This document shows positions 8,200 to 16,822 of a stretch of DNA of 64,000 bases, piece after piece (positions within the stretch are counted from its first letter, which is position 1; each line of letters begins with the position of its first letter). The stretch is taken from NCBI RefSeq assembly GCF_014842915.1, contig NZ_JACYXI010000006.1, positions 62,001 through 126,000 on the forward strand, written 5' to 3'. Below the pieces are notes generated by a model, which did not search any database, was not told the DNA's origin, and worked only from the letters and a program-made list of their open reading frames with translations. A program made the translations under genes and the position numbers. Origin of the DNA: Roseibium litorale (GTDB lineage Bacteria; Pseudomonadota; Alphaproteobacteria; Rhizobiales; Stappiaceae).

Positions 8200-9369
8200 A
8201 TGCCCATTCTCAATCGTCTTGCCGACCTTCAGGACGAGATCGCAATCTGGCGGCGTGACTTTCACGAGCATCCGGAACTTCTGTATGAAACCCACCGCAC
8301 CAGCGCGAAGGTCGCCGAACTTCTGGAAAGCTTTGGCCTTGATGAAGTGACGACCGGCATCGGTCGGACTGGTGTCGTGGGTGTGATCCGGGGCAAGAAC
8401 GGCGGCGCGGGCAAGACCATCGGCCTTCGCGCCGATATGGACGCCTTGCCGATCGAGGAAATCACCGGCAAGGACTATGCTTCCAAAACTCCGGGCAAGA
8501 TGCACGCCTGCGGCCATGACGGTCACACGGCCATGTTGCTGGGCGCTGCCAAGTATCTCGCTGAAACCCGGAACTTCGACGGCACTGTCGTTGTGATCTT
8601 CCAGCCCGCGGAAGAAGGCGGAGCGGGGGCAAAGGCCATGATCGACGACGGCCTGATGACCCGCTGGCCGATTGACGAGGTCTATGGCATGCACAACATG
8701 CCGGGCATACCGGTCGGCGAATTCGCCATCCGCAAGGGCGCAATCATGGCCGCGACGGACGAATTTGTCGTCACGATCAAGGGCAAGGGCGGCCATGCAG
8801 CCAAGCCGCATAACACCATCGACCCCATTGTCATCGGCTCCCATGTGGTCGCGGCTTTGCAATCCATCGCAAGCCGGAACGTCAATCCGCTGCAGTCCGT
8901 CGTGGTCTCCGTTACCGCCTTTCAGGCAGGTAACTCCTTCAACGTCATTCCGCAGGAAGCCCGGCTTCAGGGCACCATTCGCACGCTGGACGGCGCCATT
9001 CGCGCTCAGGCGGAAGAGCGCTTCAAGGCAGTCGTGACTTCCATCGCAGAGGCGTTCGGCGCAGGGGTCGAGCTGGAGTTCCAGCGCGGATATCCGGTCG
9101 CCGTCAACCACGACAGCCAGACTGATTTTGCTGTCGAAATTGCCGAGAGCGTCGCCGGTCCCGACCGCGTCGAGCGGAATGTCGAGCCGATGATGGGCGG
9201 CGAAGACTTCGCCTATATGCTGGAAGAACGTCCCGGCGCCTTTATCTTCGCGGGCAATGGCGACAGCGCAGGACTTCATCATCCGCTCTACGATTTCAAT
9301 GACGATCTCATCCCCATCGGCTCGTCCTTCTGGGTGAAACTCATCGAGACGGCTCTACCGGCCCGGTAG
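8200..9369 (+). CDS. M20 family amidohydrolase (hippurate hydrolase-like)
   Basis: A 389-residue di-zinc amidohydrolase of the M20D group, which cleaves N-acyl amino acids, hippurate or related amides. Metal and catalytic motifs are present: GLRADMDALPIEE, MHACGHDGHTAMLLGAA, QPAEEGGAGAKAM, and the dimerisation-domain segment GKGGHAAKPH. A final MMGGEDFAYMLEERPGA provides the last ligand region. The ATG at 8200 follows AAGGAG. It has 147 bases of upstream spacer, so it may have its own promoter. It has no signal peptide, which suggests a cytosolic enzyme. The exact substrate is not predictable from sequence. Confidence 0.9.
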   Translation: MPILNRLADLQDEIAIWRRDFHEHPELLYETHRTSAKVAELLESFGLDEVTTGIGRTGVVGVIRGKNGGAGKTIGLRADMDALPIEEITGKDYASKTPGKMHACGHDGHTAMLLGAAKYLAETRNFDGTVVVIFQPAEEGGAGAKAMIDDGLMTRWPIDEVYGMHNMPGIPVGEFAIRKGAIMAATDEFVVTIKGKGGHAAKPHNTIDPIVIGSHVVAALQSIASRNVNPLQSVVVSVTAFQAGNSFNVIPQEARLQGTIRTLDGAIRAQAEERFKAVVTSIAEAFGAGVELEFQRGYPVAVNHDSQTDFAVEIAESVAGPDRVERNVEPMMGGEDFAYMLEERPGAFIFAGNGDSAGLHHPLYDFNDDLIPIGSSFWVKLIETALPAR

Positions 9370-9423
9370 TGATCCTTTCCGGCAGGCCGCATGGAACCTT
9401 CCTGCGGCCCGCCTAGAACCCAT

Positions 9424-9514
9424 TGATTAATTTAAGATATTATTCACTCGAACTGACGTAGCGTCATTAATCATGAAATAACCACGTCTATCGGCAGTTG
9501 TAAAACTGTCATAA
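9424..9514. repeat. Nested inverted repeats upstream of the EAL-GGDEF gene
   Basis: TGATTAAT at 9424-9431 is the exact reverse complement of ATTAATCA at 9466-9473. Inside the second arm region is a perfect TGACG-tag-CGTCA dyad (9454-9466). A further short dyad, CAGTT-gtaa-AACTG, lies near 9500-9513. The whole 206-base gap is AT-richer than its surroundings. These are candidate operator or mRNA-structure elements controlling the c-di-GMP gene that starts at 9576; no specific regulator is recognised. Confidence 0.4.
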
Positions 9515-9575
9515 ATATCAAGGCTGTGATTGCTAAGCTCGTAGGCAGAAGAGAAACGTCCGAAGGACAGCTTAC

Positions 9576-11465
9576 GTGGTTGATATTCAAAATCGCAGGA
9601 CAAATGGCTACCGGCTGGACCGGAACCCTCAGCTGTTTCTCGTGAATGCCGGCACCGTCCTGGATTACGCCATTCAGCCAATCATCGACGCCCACACCGG
9701 CGACGTTTATGGCTATGAGGCGCTGCTGCGGAACGTCGATCAGCTCGGCTGCTCTTCGCCCATGGCCGTCTTTGATCTGGCCCATGATCTCGGTTGCCTT
9801 CCGGATCTGGAGCTTCTGCTGCGGCGCAAGTCAGTCGAAAAATTTGCCAGCCTTTCAACCCGCAAGAACGCCCGCCTCTTTCTCAACATCGATGTCCGCC
9901 TTCTGAACACTCCCGGATGCCTGCTGGCGGAGACCGCCAACCTTCTGGTCATGCATGGCCTCACACCCGCAAGCGTCTGTCTGGAGATCTCAGAAGCAAC
10001 GGAGCCGTCGAAAGCCCATCTGATCCAGGACTTCATCGGGGACGCCCGCGCCCTCGACTTCGCGATTGCCATTGACGATTTCGGCAAGGGCTATTCGCAT
10101 ATGAAGAACCTTTATGACTTCGAGCCGGACATTCTGAAGATCGACCGTTTCTTCATTCAAAGTCTCCACAGTGACGGACGCAAACGCCTGCTGGTCAGTT
10201 CCATGGTGGATCTTGCCCATGTTCTCGGAATGCGTGTCGTTGCGGAGGGAGTGGAAACAGACGCCGAACTCTCGGCCTGCCGCCAGATCGGCTGCGATCT
10301 GATCCAGGGCTATCTGATCAGCCATCCCTTCATCCGTGTTGACGAGGCCGTGGCGCGCTATCCGCAGTTTGCGGCCAGCGCCAGCCACACACAGGGCGGC
10401 CTCAAATCCGACGAAGAGCTCATCAGACGCGAGATCCGGCCACTTGTCGCCCTGCGCGACGACGCCCGTATGGATGACGTCCTTGCCCTGCTGCGGGCTG
10501 GACGCGCCTATCCGTTCATTCCGGTAGTCAACGCCGCGGACGAACCCCGCGGCCTGATCCAGGAAGCAGACATCAAGAGCCTGATTTACATGCCATTCGG
10601 CCAGGATCTTTTGCGCAATAAGGCGGTCAACAATCAGCTGAAGAACTTCCTGCACCGCTGTCCTGTTGCCGATCTGCACTCCCGGCTCGACCATTTGGTG
10701 GCGATGATCGCCGATGACGATGACAAGACCGCCGGGGTCATCATCACCCGCAACGGCAAATACGACGGCTTCCTGACGACAAGCTCGCTGCTCAAGATCT
10801 CAAACGAGATCCGCATGCGCGAGGCAGAGGACCAGAACCCGCTAACCCGGCTGCCTGGCAACCTATCGGTGACGGCCTTCGTTTCGGATGCGGCTTGTGA
10901 AAGCGAAACTGACCGCTGTTTCTGCTACGTCGACTTTGACAACTTCAAGCCGTTCAACGACATCTACGGTTTCCGTATGGGCGACAGGGCACTGCTCATG
11001 TTCTCGGAATTGCTCAAGCGCATGCCTACGCGCCACCGCGATTTTGTCGGCCATATCGGTGGTGACGATTTCTTTATCGGTATCCGCAATCTGCCGGCCG
11101 GTGAGATCCTCCCGATCATGGCGAGCCTGCGCGGTGAGTTCCGCCATCAGGCAGAAAGCCTCTATGATCCGGAGCACAGGCAGGCAGGGGTGATTTTCGC
11201 CAAGGACCGCTCCGGTCATGAGAAGCAATTCCCCCTCCTCAACTGCTCTATCGCGATCCTGCACATGCCCAAGGGCGTGTCCGTCGGAAATCAGGAACTG
11301 CTGATGCGCCAGATCGCGGCTCTGAAGAAGGACGCCAAGGCCGCGGCCACCGGCATTGCTGCTGCGACCTTCGGCGAGCAGCAGGAGCACAAGGGTCAAC
11401 GCGCAAGCGAACCCGCCGGGAGCGCACCCTCCTCCCTGCCGCGTCTGGTCGTGAACGGTATGTGA
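9576..11465 (+). CDS. EAL-CBS-GGDEF signalling protein (c-di-GMP phosphodiesterase with degenerate cyclase domain)
   Basis: A 629-residue soluble protein starting at a GTG with GAAGGA upstream. The N-terminal EAL domain keeps the key residues: YGYEALLRN (about residue 48), LEISE, AIDDFGKGYS, DILKIDRFF, VVAEGVET and IQGYLISHP, so phosphodiesterase activity is likely. A central pair of CBS motifs (about 275-400, PFIPVVNAADEPRGLI) should bind a nucleotide. The C-terminal cyclase-like domain has IGGDDFFIG (about residue 495), an Asp in place of the catalytic Glu of GG(D/E)EF, so it is probably a GTP-sensing or weak domain. No membrane segment or receiver domain is seen. The gene stands alone on the plus strand. 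Confidence 0.9.
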   Translation: MVDIQNRRTNGYRLDRNPQLFLVNAGTVLDYAIQPIIDAHTGDVYGYEALLRNVDQLGCSSPMAVFDLAHDLGCLPDLELLLRRKSVEKFASLSTRKNARLFLNIDVRLLNTPGCLLAETANLLVMHGLTPASVCLEISEATEPSKAHLIQDFIGDARALDFAIAIDDFGKGYSHMKNLYDFEPDILKIDRFFIQSLHSDGRKRLLVSSMVDLAHVLGMRVVAEGVETDAELSACRQIGCDLIQGYLISHPFIRVDEAVARYPQFAASASHTQGGLKSDEELIRREIRPLVALRDDARMDDVLALLRAGRAYPFIPVVNAADEPRGLIQEADIKSLIYMPFGQDLLRNKAVNNQLKNFLHRCPVADLHSRLDHLVAMIADDDDKTAGVIITRNGKYDGFLTTSSLLKISNEIRMREAEDQNPLTRLPGNLSVTAFVSDAACESETDRCFCYVDFDNFKPFNDIYGFRMGDRALLMFSELLKRMPTRHRDFVGHIGGDDFFIGIRNLPAGEILPIMASLRGEFRHQAESLYDPEHRQAGVIFAKDRSGHEKQFPLLNCSIAILHMPKGVSVGNQELLMRQIAALKKDAKAAATGIAAATFGEQQEHKGQRASEPAGSAPSSLPRLVVNGM

Positions 11466-11544
11466 TCCTCACGGCAAGTTCTGCTTGCGATGCCATTGCA
11501 GCCGGCCGATAAGAAGTCCTCCGGTTTCTGCTTGGCGACCTTCC

Positions 11545-12309
11545 ATGTTTTCCGACCTTCTTCCGGCAGCCATTTCACCGCTCTCGGCGCTTGTGCTCAT
11601 TCTTTCCAGCTTTGCGGCATCGGCACTGACTGCAGCCGTAGGACTTGGCGGCGGTGTAGCGCTGATTGCGGTGATGGCCAATCTTATGCCCCCGCTCGCA
11701 CTCGTGCCCGTTCACGGCCTCGTCCAGCTCGGGTCGAACGGCGGCCGCGCGATTGTTCAGCGGCGCTATATTGATCCAGCCATCGCCGCCTGGTTTGCAG
11801 GTGGCGCCATCGTTGGAGCTGCCCTTGGCGGCTATCTCGCCGTCAGCATTCCCGCCGCCTGGCTTCGGATAGGGATTGCCGGTTTCGTGCTTTGGACCGT
11901 GTGGGGCCGGGTTCCAAAGCTTGGACATGCCCGCAAGCAAGCGATGGGAATTGCCGGTTTCATCGGCACCAGCCTATCGATGTTCTTTGGCGCAACCGGC
12001 CCCATTGGCGGCAGTGTTTTGTCCACTCTGGGTCTGACCCGGCATCAGTTCGTCGCCAATCAGGCTGTCACATCCCTGACGATGCATGTCTGCAAGGTTG
12101 CCGCCTTCGGCTTTCTCGGCTTTGCCTTTGGCCCGTGGATAGGCCTGATCGTGCTGATGATCACCAGCGGATTTCTTGGCACCCTTGCCGGCACCAGGAT
12201 GCTCGGGCGCATGCAGGAAGAGACCTTCAGAAAGGGCTTCAAGCTGGTGATGACGCTGCTTGCGGCCAATCTGATCTGGCAAGCTTTGCCTGGCCTGTCC
12301 GGAAGCTAG
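11545..12309 (+). CDS. TSUP family transporter (TauE/SafE-like)
   Basis: A 254-residue integral membrane protein with about eight hydrophobic segments. The first TSUP repeat is visible as [19 protein letters not shown] and the second as [22 protein letters not shown] proteins export or import sulfite, sulfonates or other small organic anions, and neighbours usually indicate the substrate; here the flanking genes (c-di-GMP protein, leuB) give no hint. The ATG at 11545 was chosen over the long in-frame extension from 11485 because the extension is not hydrophobic. A hairpin (GGAAGC...GCTTCC) overlaps its stop and may be a weak terminator. Confidence 0.88.
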   Translation: MFSDLLPAAISPLSALVLILSSFAASALTAAVGLGGGVALIAVMANLMPPLALVPVHGLVQLGSNGGRAIVQRRYIDPAIAAWFAGGAIVGAALGGYLAVSIPAAWLRIGIAGFVLWTVWGRVPKLGHARKQAMGIAGFIGTSLSMFFGATGPIGGSVLSTLGLTRHQFVANQAVTSLTMHVCKVAAFGFLGFAFGPWIGLIVLMITSGFLGTLAGTRMLGRMQEETFRKGFKLVMTLLAANLIWQALPGLSGS

Positions 12310-12460
12310 AGGCGCTTCCACAGCCTGCAGCGCGGTCACCGTGAGCTTTGCTCTACGACGCTTGAACTCTTTGCAAGCCGTTGAACCTTGCCAGATCCCG
12401 GCCAAAGCGCTAACCCAACCCCATCAGTTTTTCTTTACAAGAACAGCAGGGCGGACACCC

Positions 12461-13573
12461 ATGGCAACTCACAATCTCCTTCTTCTGCCGGGCGACGGCA
12501 TCGGCCCGGAAATCATGGTTGAGGTGAAGAAGGTCATCTCCTGGTTCAACGCACAGGGCGGCGACACCTTCGAGACCGACGAAGGCCTCGTTGGCGGCAG
12601 CGCTTATGACGCGCATGGCCAGGCGATCTCCGAAGAAGACATGGCCAAGGCCATGGCAGCAGACGCCGTGATCTTCGGCGCGGTCGGCGGCCCGAAGTGG
12701 GACAGCGTTCCTTACGAGGTGCGTCCGGAAGCTGGTCTTCTGCGCCTGCGCAAGGACATGGAACTCTTCGCCAACCTGCGTCCGGCCATCTGCTATCCGG
12801 CTCTCGCCGATGCCTCCTCCCTGAAGAAGGAAGTCATCGAAGGCCTGGATATTCTGATCCTGCGCGAGCTGACCGGTGGCGTTTACTTCGGCGAGCCGAA
12901 GACCATCACCGACCTCCGCAACGGCCAGAAGCGCGCCATCGACACGCAGGTTTATGACACCTACGAAATCGAGCGCATTGCCAAGGCTGCCTTCGAATTT
13001 GCCCGCACCCGCAACGGCAAAGTGACGTCGATGGAAAAGCGCAACGTCATGAAGTCCGGCGTGCTGTGGAACGAAGTCGTCACCGCGACCCACAAGAATG
13101 GCTATGAAGACGTCAAGCTGGAGCACATGCTGGCCGATGCCGGTGGCATGCAGCTCGTGCGCTGGCCCAAGCAGTTCGACGTGATCGTCACCGACAACCT
13201 CTTCGGCGACATGCTCTCCGACGTTGCTGCCATGCTGACCGGCTCCCTCGGCATGCTGCCCTCCGCTTCACTCGGCGCTGCCGACCCGAAGACCGGCAAG
13301 CGCAAGGCCCTCTACGAGCCGGTGCATGGCTCCGCTCCGGACATCGCAGGCACAGGCGCTGCCAACCCGATCGCCATGATCGCGTCCTTCGCCATGGCCC
13401 TGCGCTATTCCTTCGAGAAGGTCGCGGAAGCCGACATGCTGGACAACGCCATCGCCAACGCCCTGGCCAAGGGCCTGCGCACCAAGGACATCGCATCCGA
13501 AGGCTCCAAGGTTGTTGGCACCTCTGAAATGGGTGACGCAATCATCGCCGAACTGGACGCCCTGAGCGCCTGA
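12461..13573 (+). CDS. leuB: 3-isopropylmalate dehydrogenase
   Basis: LeuB oxidatively decarboxylates 3-isopropylmalate in leucine synthesis, using NAD. The 370-residue protein begins [19 protein letters not shown]. It shows the family motifs [39 protein letters not shown] and [21 protein letters not shown]. The ATG at 12461 is used; the in-frame reading continues upstream without homology. leuC and leuD are not adjacent. The 151-base upstream spacer holds no obvious leucine-rich leader peptide. A strong terminator follows at 13594. Confidence 0.96.
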   Translation: MATHNLLLLPGDGIGPEIMVEVKKVISWFNAQGGDTFETDEGLVGGSAYDAHGQAISEEDMAKAMAADAVIFGAVGGPKWDSVPYEVRPEAGLLRLRKDMELFANLRPAICYPALADASSLKKEVIEGLDILILRELTGGVYFGEPKTITDLRNGQKRAIDTQVYDTYEIERIAKAAFEFARTRNGKVTSMEKRNVMKSGVLWNEVVTATHKNGYEDVKLEHMLADAGGMQLVRWPKQFDVIVTDNLFGDMLSDVAAMLTGSLGMLPSASLGAADPKTGKRKALYEPVHGSAPDIAGTGAANPIAMIASFAMALRYSFEKVAEADMLDNAIANALAKGLRTKDIASEGSKVVGTSEMGDAIIAELDALSA

Positions 13574-13593
13574 TTGGCCCCTTTGAAAATCAG

Positions 13594-13633
13594 AACGGCC
13601 GCCACTGGGTCTTGCCCAATGGCGGCCGTTTTT
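13594..13633 (+). terminator. Rho-independent terminator of leuB
   Basis: The stem AACGGCCGCCACTGGG pairs with CCCAATGGCGGCCGTT around a TCTTG loop, with one internal mismatch, followed by a T-run (GTTTTTCC). It lies 20 bases after the leuB stop. Confidence 0.9.
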
Positions 13634-13676
13634 CCTTTATAATGCCGCACACTTTCAAGCATCAAAGGCAGTACTC

Positions 13677-14093
13677 ATGAGCGACAAACTCGGCCCGTTC
13701 CTCGGCACCTGGATCCTCGATGCGGATGAAAGCGAATTCGATCAGGGCGAGCCGCCGAAAAGCGCGACCCTTCGCATTGAAGACAATTTCGGCATGGCCC
13801 GCTTCATCATGAACAGCGTGTCTGCTGAAGGCGAAGTCACCAACGACAGTTTTGAGGCCCTGCCCGATGGGCCAGAGGTCAAGCTGGGCAAGAGCGGCCT
13901 GGTCGATGCCATGCGCCTGGTCTTTGATGGTGACCGGAACCTTGTGTCCGAGGCCCGCCGCGGTGGCCTGACCCTGATGAAGGCGGAACGCGAACTTTCC
14001 GAAGACGGCACCACCCTGACCGTGACCCAGACCGTTCACCTGCCGGATGTCGCCAGCTTCACCAACACCTCGGTCTACCGCCGCGCGCAATAA
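13677..14093 (+). CDS. Conserved hypothetical protein, 138 residues
   Basis: No family is recognised with confidence. The small acidic protein starts MSDKLGPFLGTWILDADES and continues as alternating beta-strand-like segments (SATLRIEDNFGMARFIMNS, MRLVFDGDRNLVSEARRGG, LTVTQTVHL). This, with the opening GTW motif, recalls lipocalin/calycin-like beta barrels that bind small hydrophobic ligands. The resemblance is visual only. It has no signal peptide or membrane helix. It is a single-gene unit bounded by the leuB terminator and by the terminator at 14094. Codon use matches its neighbours. Confidence 0.75.
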   Translation: MSDKLGPFLGTWILDADESEFDQGEPPKSATLRIEDNFGMARFIMNSVSAEGEVTNDSFEALPDGPEVKLGKSGLVDAMRLVFDGDRNLVSEARRGGLTLMKAERELSEDGTTLTVTQTVHLPDVASFTNTSVYRRAQ

Positions 14094-14125
14094 AACGCCC
14101 GGAAGACCGCTGTCTTCCGGGCGTT
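14094..14125. terminator. Bidirectional terminator between convergent genes
   Basis: A perfect 14 bp stem: AACGCCCGGAAGAC, loop CGCT, GTCTTCCGGGCGTT. The minus-strand copy runs into TTTTATTG, so it best serves the phytase-like gene ending at 14151, but it also closes the plus-strand gene at 14093. Confidence 0.88.
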
Positions 14126-14150
14126 CGAGGTCGGTCTTGGGAGGACCGGA

Positions 14151-16364
14151 TCAGTTCAGCTGGGAGGCGGCCCCGAGATCGAAGAACTCGGTTTCGCCCG
14201 GTGCGTCGTCCACGCCGTCATTGTCGGTCACCAGGAGCAGGCGGCCGTCGGCGGTCACGGTCAGGCCTTCCGGCTTGTCCAGCACCCAGCCCTTGGAAGC
14301 GGAGAGCGCCGGCAGAATGTCCAGAGCCTTACGCTTTTCAACGACCGGCAGGTCTGAGCCGTAAACCGCCGGAGTGATGCCCTTCAGGGAAATCCGGGTC
14401 ACCTGCTTGATGGTTGCAAATTCACCGCCCTGATTGTCGCGTTCCAGAACAGCGAACTCTTCACCGCCCAGAGACACGATTTCAGACAGGCCAACCCAGC
14501 CGCCAGCCGCGCTTGCCGGCTTGTCGAGCGGATAATGGACAAAGCCCCAGGTCTTGGCAGCGGGGTCATAGACCGCCAGCTTGACCATGTTCTTCGGATC
14601 GTCCTTCCAGTTGCGCTGAACAGGCAGGATCACGAGGGTCTTGCCGTCCTTCTCGAACTCGGCAACGCCTTCAAAGGAGAAGCGCGTGGACTGGGCAACC
14701 AGCTCCGCCGGAAGCTCGATTTCCTGCTCAACCGTGCCATTTGCGGCTGCCTTGATCAGCAGGTGCTTCATGTCCTTGTCCGGATTGCCTTCACACGCCA
14801 GCCAGAAGCCGCCATCCTTGGAAACGGCAATGCCTTCCAGGTCGTACTTCGGCGTCTCGGCACCGTGCAGATTGACGTAGGACTTGATCTTCACCGGCAT
14901 GGACGAAACGTCCAGGGTGTAGATACGGGCCTTGTCGTAGAAGCTGTCGGAGACCGCATAGACCTTGCTTGCGTCCTTAGGATCAGCTGCAAGCCCGGAC
15001 AGGGCACCCCAGCCGATCGGAGCACCCGTTTCCGGATCAGCTTCGGAGACGACCATCGGATAGGAAGGCGCATCTGCGCCGAAACGGTAGACAGAGACCT
15101 GCGAGCGGAAACCATCTTCCGCATTGTCGGCTTCGTTGGCGACGACGAAGAGGCCACGCTGCGGCAAGGCGATGGAGCCTTCCGGAGCAATATGGGTGGG
15201 CAGGAACTGGACGAATTCCGGCTCGGCGCCCGTGTCCTTGTAAACAACGACGAAGTTGCCGCGCTCGGAGTTCACGAAGATGTACTTTTCGCCGTTGAAC
15301 TCACCAACGGCGACGCCTTCCATCTCGGTGCCCTTCTTGGCAGCACGCTTGGCCGGATAGTGGCCATAAGACATGGCCATATGCTCGATCGTGTTGCCTG
15401 TGTCGAACAGAACCTCACCCTTGGTGTTCCAGATGGTGAAGCCGCGCGAGCCGCCTTCATAGTCGCCTTCGTTGGCGGTCACGAAGCGGCCGGCATCGAG
15501 CCATGCAACCGCGTCCGGCTCCCGCTTGACGTTTTCCAGGCTGCCGGATGCGTCGCTCATCCGCGCCTTGGCAACCGGAATATTTTCAAGATTGACGGTG
15601 CCTGCGGAGAAATTCGCGGTGATCTTGCCCGAGGCCAGATCAACCACCACAAGATGGTTGTTCTCCTGAAGCGTCATGACGACCTGATTATTCGCATTGA
15701 TCGAAACGAATTCCGGCTCCGGGTCGTCACCACCGATTTCGGCAAGGCCAGTGACATCAACGATGCGGGCTGCATCGCAGTTGACCGGCTTGCCATCTTC
15801 ACCCAGATCGAAAATCGCCAGGTGACCGGCAGGCATCTGCGGCAGCTTGCCGTCATTGAGCTCTTCGTCGCGCTCGTTCTCGACCGCAACAGCAACGAAC
15901 TTGCCATCGGCAGACATGGCAACGCTGTCCGGCTGGCCTTTCACGTCACACTTGGCAACGGTCTCCAGGGAGCCCAGATCCACCACGGCCAGATGGCCCG
16001 ACGGAGACACATAGCTTTCTGAGGTGTTCACGCCGGTATAGGCGAAAGACGCGCCGACGGTCACGGAGGTCGGTTCACCGCCAAGCGCGATGCGTGCCTT
16101 AGGGGCCAGGGCTTCCGGATTGGAAGCATCAACGAACACCAGGGATTCAGCCGGGCTGTCGGTGAAGACCAGCGTCATGCCGTCCTTGGTCGCGGAGATG
16201 ATTTCAGCGGAGGTTTCGGTCTTGGGATCGGCGCCTTTCTCAAGGGTCTTATAAACCGGGAAAGTGCTGACCCGCTCAAAGAACGAACCGGCCTGAGCCG
16301 ATGCGCCAAACCCAATAGAAACGCCCAGGCTGATGCCAGCCAGAAGAATATTACGCAATGTCAT
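14151..16364 (-). CDS. Secreted esterase-like/phytase-like beta-propeller protein
   Basis: A 737-residue exported protein with an N-terminal signal peptide (MTLRNILLAGISLGVSIGFGASAQA). Residues about 30-430 look like a YncE-type beta-propeller, with repeated segments such as SLVFVDASNPEALAPKARIALGG and HLAVVDLGSLETVAKCDVKG. The C-terminal part (about 440-737) matches the pattern of the esterase-like phytase domain (PF13449), including YDLEGIAVSKDGGFWLACEG and PEGLTVTADGRLLLVTDNDG. Such proteins are periplasmic or extracellular and may act on phosphoesters; the substrate is not established. It is transcribed alone. The next gene on the other side (asd leader) is divergent, with both promoters in the 16365-16587 gap. 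Confidence 0.82.
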   Translation of the reverse strand: MTLRNILLAGISLGVSIGFGASAQAGSFFERVSTFPVYKTLEKGADPKTETSAEIISATKDGMTLVFTDSPAESLVFVDASNPEALAPKARIALGGEPTSVTVGASFAYTGVNTSESYVSPSGHLAVVDLGSLETVAKCDVKGQPDSVAMSADGKFVAVAVENERDEELNDGKLPQMPAGHLAIFDLGEDGKPVNCDAARIVDVTGLAEIGGDDPEPEFVSINANNQVVMTLQENNHLVVVDLASGKITANFSAGTVNLENIPVAKARMSDASGSLENVKREPDAVAWLDAGRFVTANEGDYEGGSRGFTIWNTKGEVLFDTGNTIEHMAMSYGHYPAKRAAKKGTEMEGVAVGEFNGEKYIFVNSERGNFVVVYKDTGAEPEFVQFLPTHIAPEGSIALPQRGLFVVANEADNAEDGFRSQVSVYRFGADAPSYPMVVSEADPETGAPIGWGALSGLAADPKDASKVYAVSDSFYDKARIYTLDVSSMPVKIKSYVNLHGAETPKYDLEGIAVSKDGGFWLACEGNPDKDMKHLLIKAAANGTVEQEIELPAELVAQSTRFSFEGVAEFEKDGKTLVILPVQRNWKDDPKNMVKLAVYDPAAKTWGFVHYPLDKPASAAGGWVGLSEIVSLGGEEFAVLERDNQGGEFATIKQVTRISLKGITPAVYGSDLPVVEKRKALDILPALSASKGWVLDKPEGLTVTADGRLLLVTDNDGVDDAPGETEFFDLGAASQLN

Positions 16365-16587
16365 TGCAAACCCCCAATCACGGAATAATGCCGGTATTAA
16401 ATTTGGCGGGACGCTAGGCAGGTCTGATGGAGGCAGGATGACGGTTTTGCGAAGCTTTCATGACGGAGACTGGCACCAATCGAAATTTCCCATCAAAACC
16501 AGCCGCGATTCCGCAAGATCTTATGTTGACATCCTGCCCATTCCGCGCAAAAACCACCCCGGTTTCGTGACAACCGGAGAGACGGAA

Positions 16588-16713
16588 ATGGTTCGGCGCA
16601 TCGCCGACATCGCGGGCATGATGATGACGGCGGCTAAAACCGGCGGCATGATTACGCGCGTCACCACGACCCCGGCCACTACCCTCAAAACCACGACCAA
16701 AACCACCGCTTGA
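16588..16713 (+). CDS. Putative Thr/Met/Ile-rich leader peptide of asd
   Basis: A 41-codon ORF beginning ATG GTT CGG with GGAGAGACGG as ribosome site. It ends 109 bases before asd. The peptide has MMMT at 11-14, GGMIT at 19-23, VTTTPATTLK at 25-34 and TTTKTTA at 35-41. It contains 13 Thr, 5 Met, 3 Ile and 3 Lys, with 10 Thr in the last 16 codons. These are the amino acids made through the Asd product, and the pattern mirrors enterobacterial ThrL. It is followed by alternative GC-rich hairpins before the asd ribosome site. I infer a ribosome-mediated attenuator sensing threonyl-tRNA, possibly also Met and Ile. No family record is claimed. Confidence 0.72.
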   Translation: MVRRIADIAGMMMTAAKTGGMITRVTTTPATTLKTTTKTTA

Positions 16714-16721
16714 CGGTGCTG

Positions 16722-16806
16722 CTCGTCCCGCACTCCCCGGGGACGGGGAGCGCCAGAAAGCCGGCTCGCCCGCACCTTGGGCAAGGCCGGTGAAGCGGGG
16801 AGCCGG
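16722..16806 (+). promoter_or_regulatory. Candidate attenuator structures between leader and asd
   Basis: Two mutually exclusive pairings follow the leader stop: CGTCCC (16724-16729) with GGGACG (16740-16745), or CTCCCC (16733-16738) with GGGGAG (16745-16750). Downstream, CCGGC (16761-16765) can pair with GCCGG at 16786-16790 or with GCCGG at 16802-16806. The longer form, CCGGCT..CCCGC with GCGGG..AGCCGG, ends three bases before the GAGGA ribosome site of asd (16809-16813). There is no T-run, so control may be translational or Rho-linked rather than classical intrinsic termination. Confidence 0.5.
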
Positions 16807-16822
16807 ATGAGGAAAATTCAAG

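Noticed and set aside
12341-12460. In-frame upstream extension of leuB as a possible leader peptide
   Set aside because: It is continuous with leuB, has no separate stop, and is not enriched for Leu or Val codons in a leader-like manner.
14535-16022. A 495-codon plus-strand frame
   Set aside because: Antisense to the secreted phytase-like gene, which has a signal peptide, recognisable domains and a terminator; the antisense product resembles nothing.
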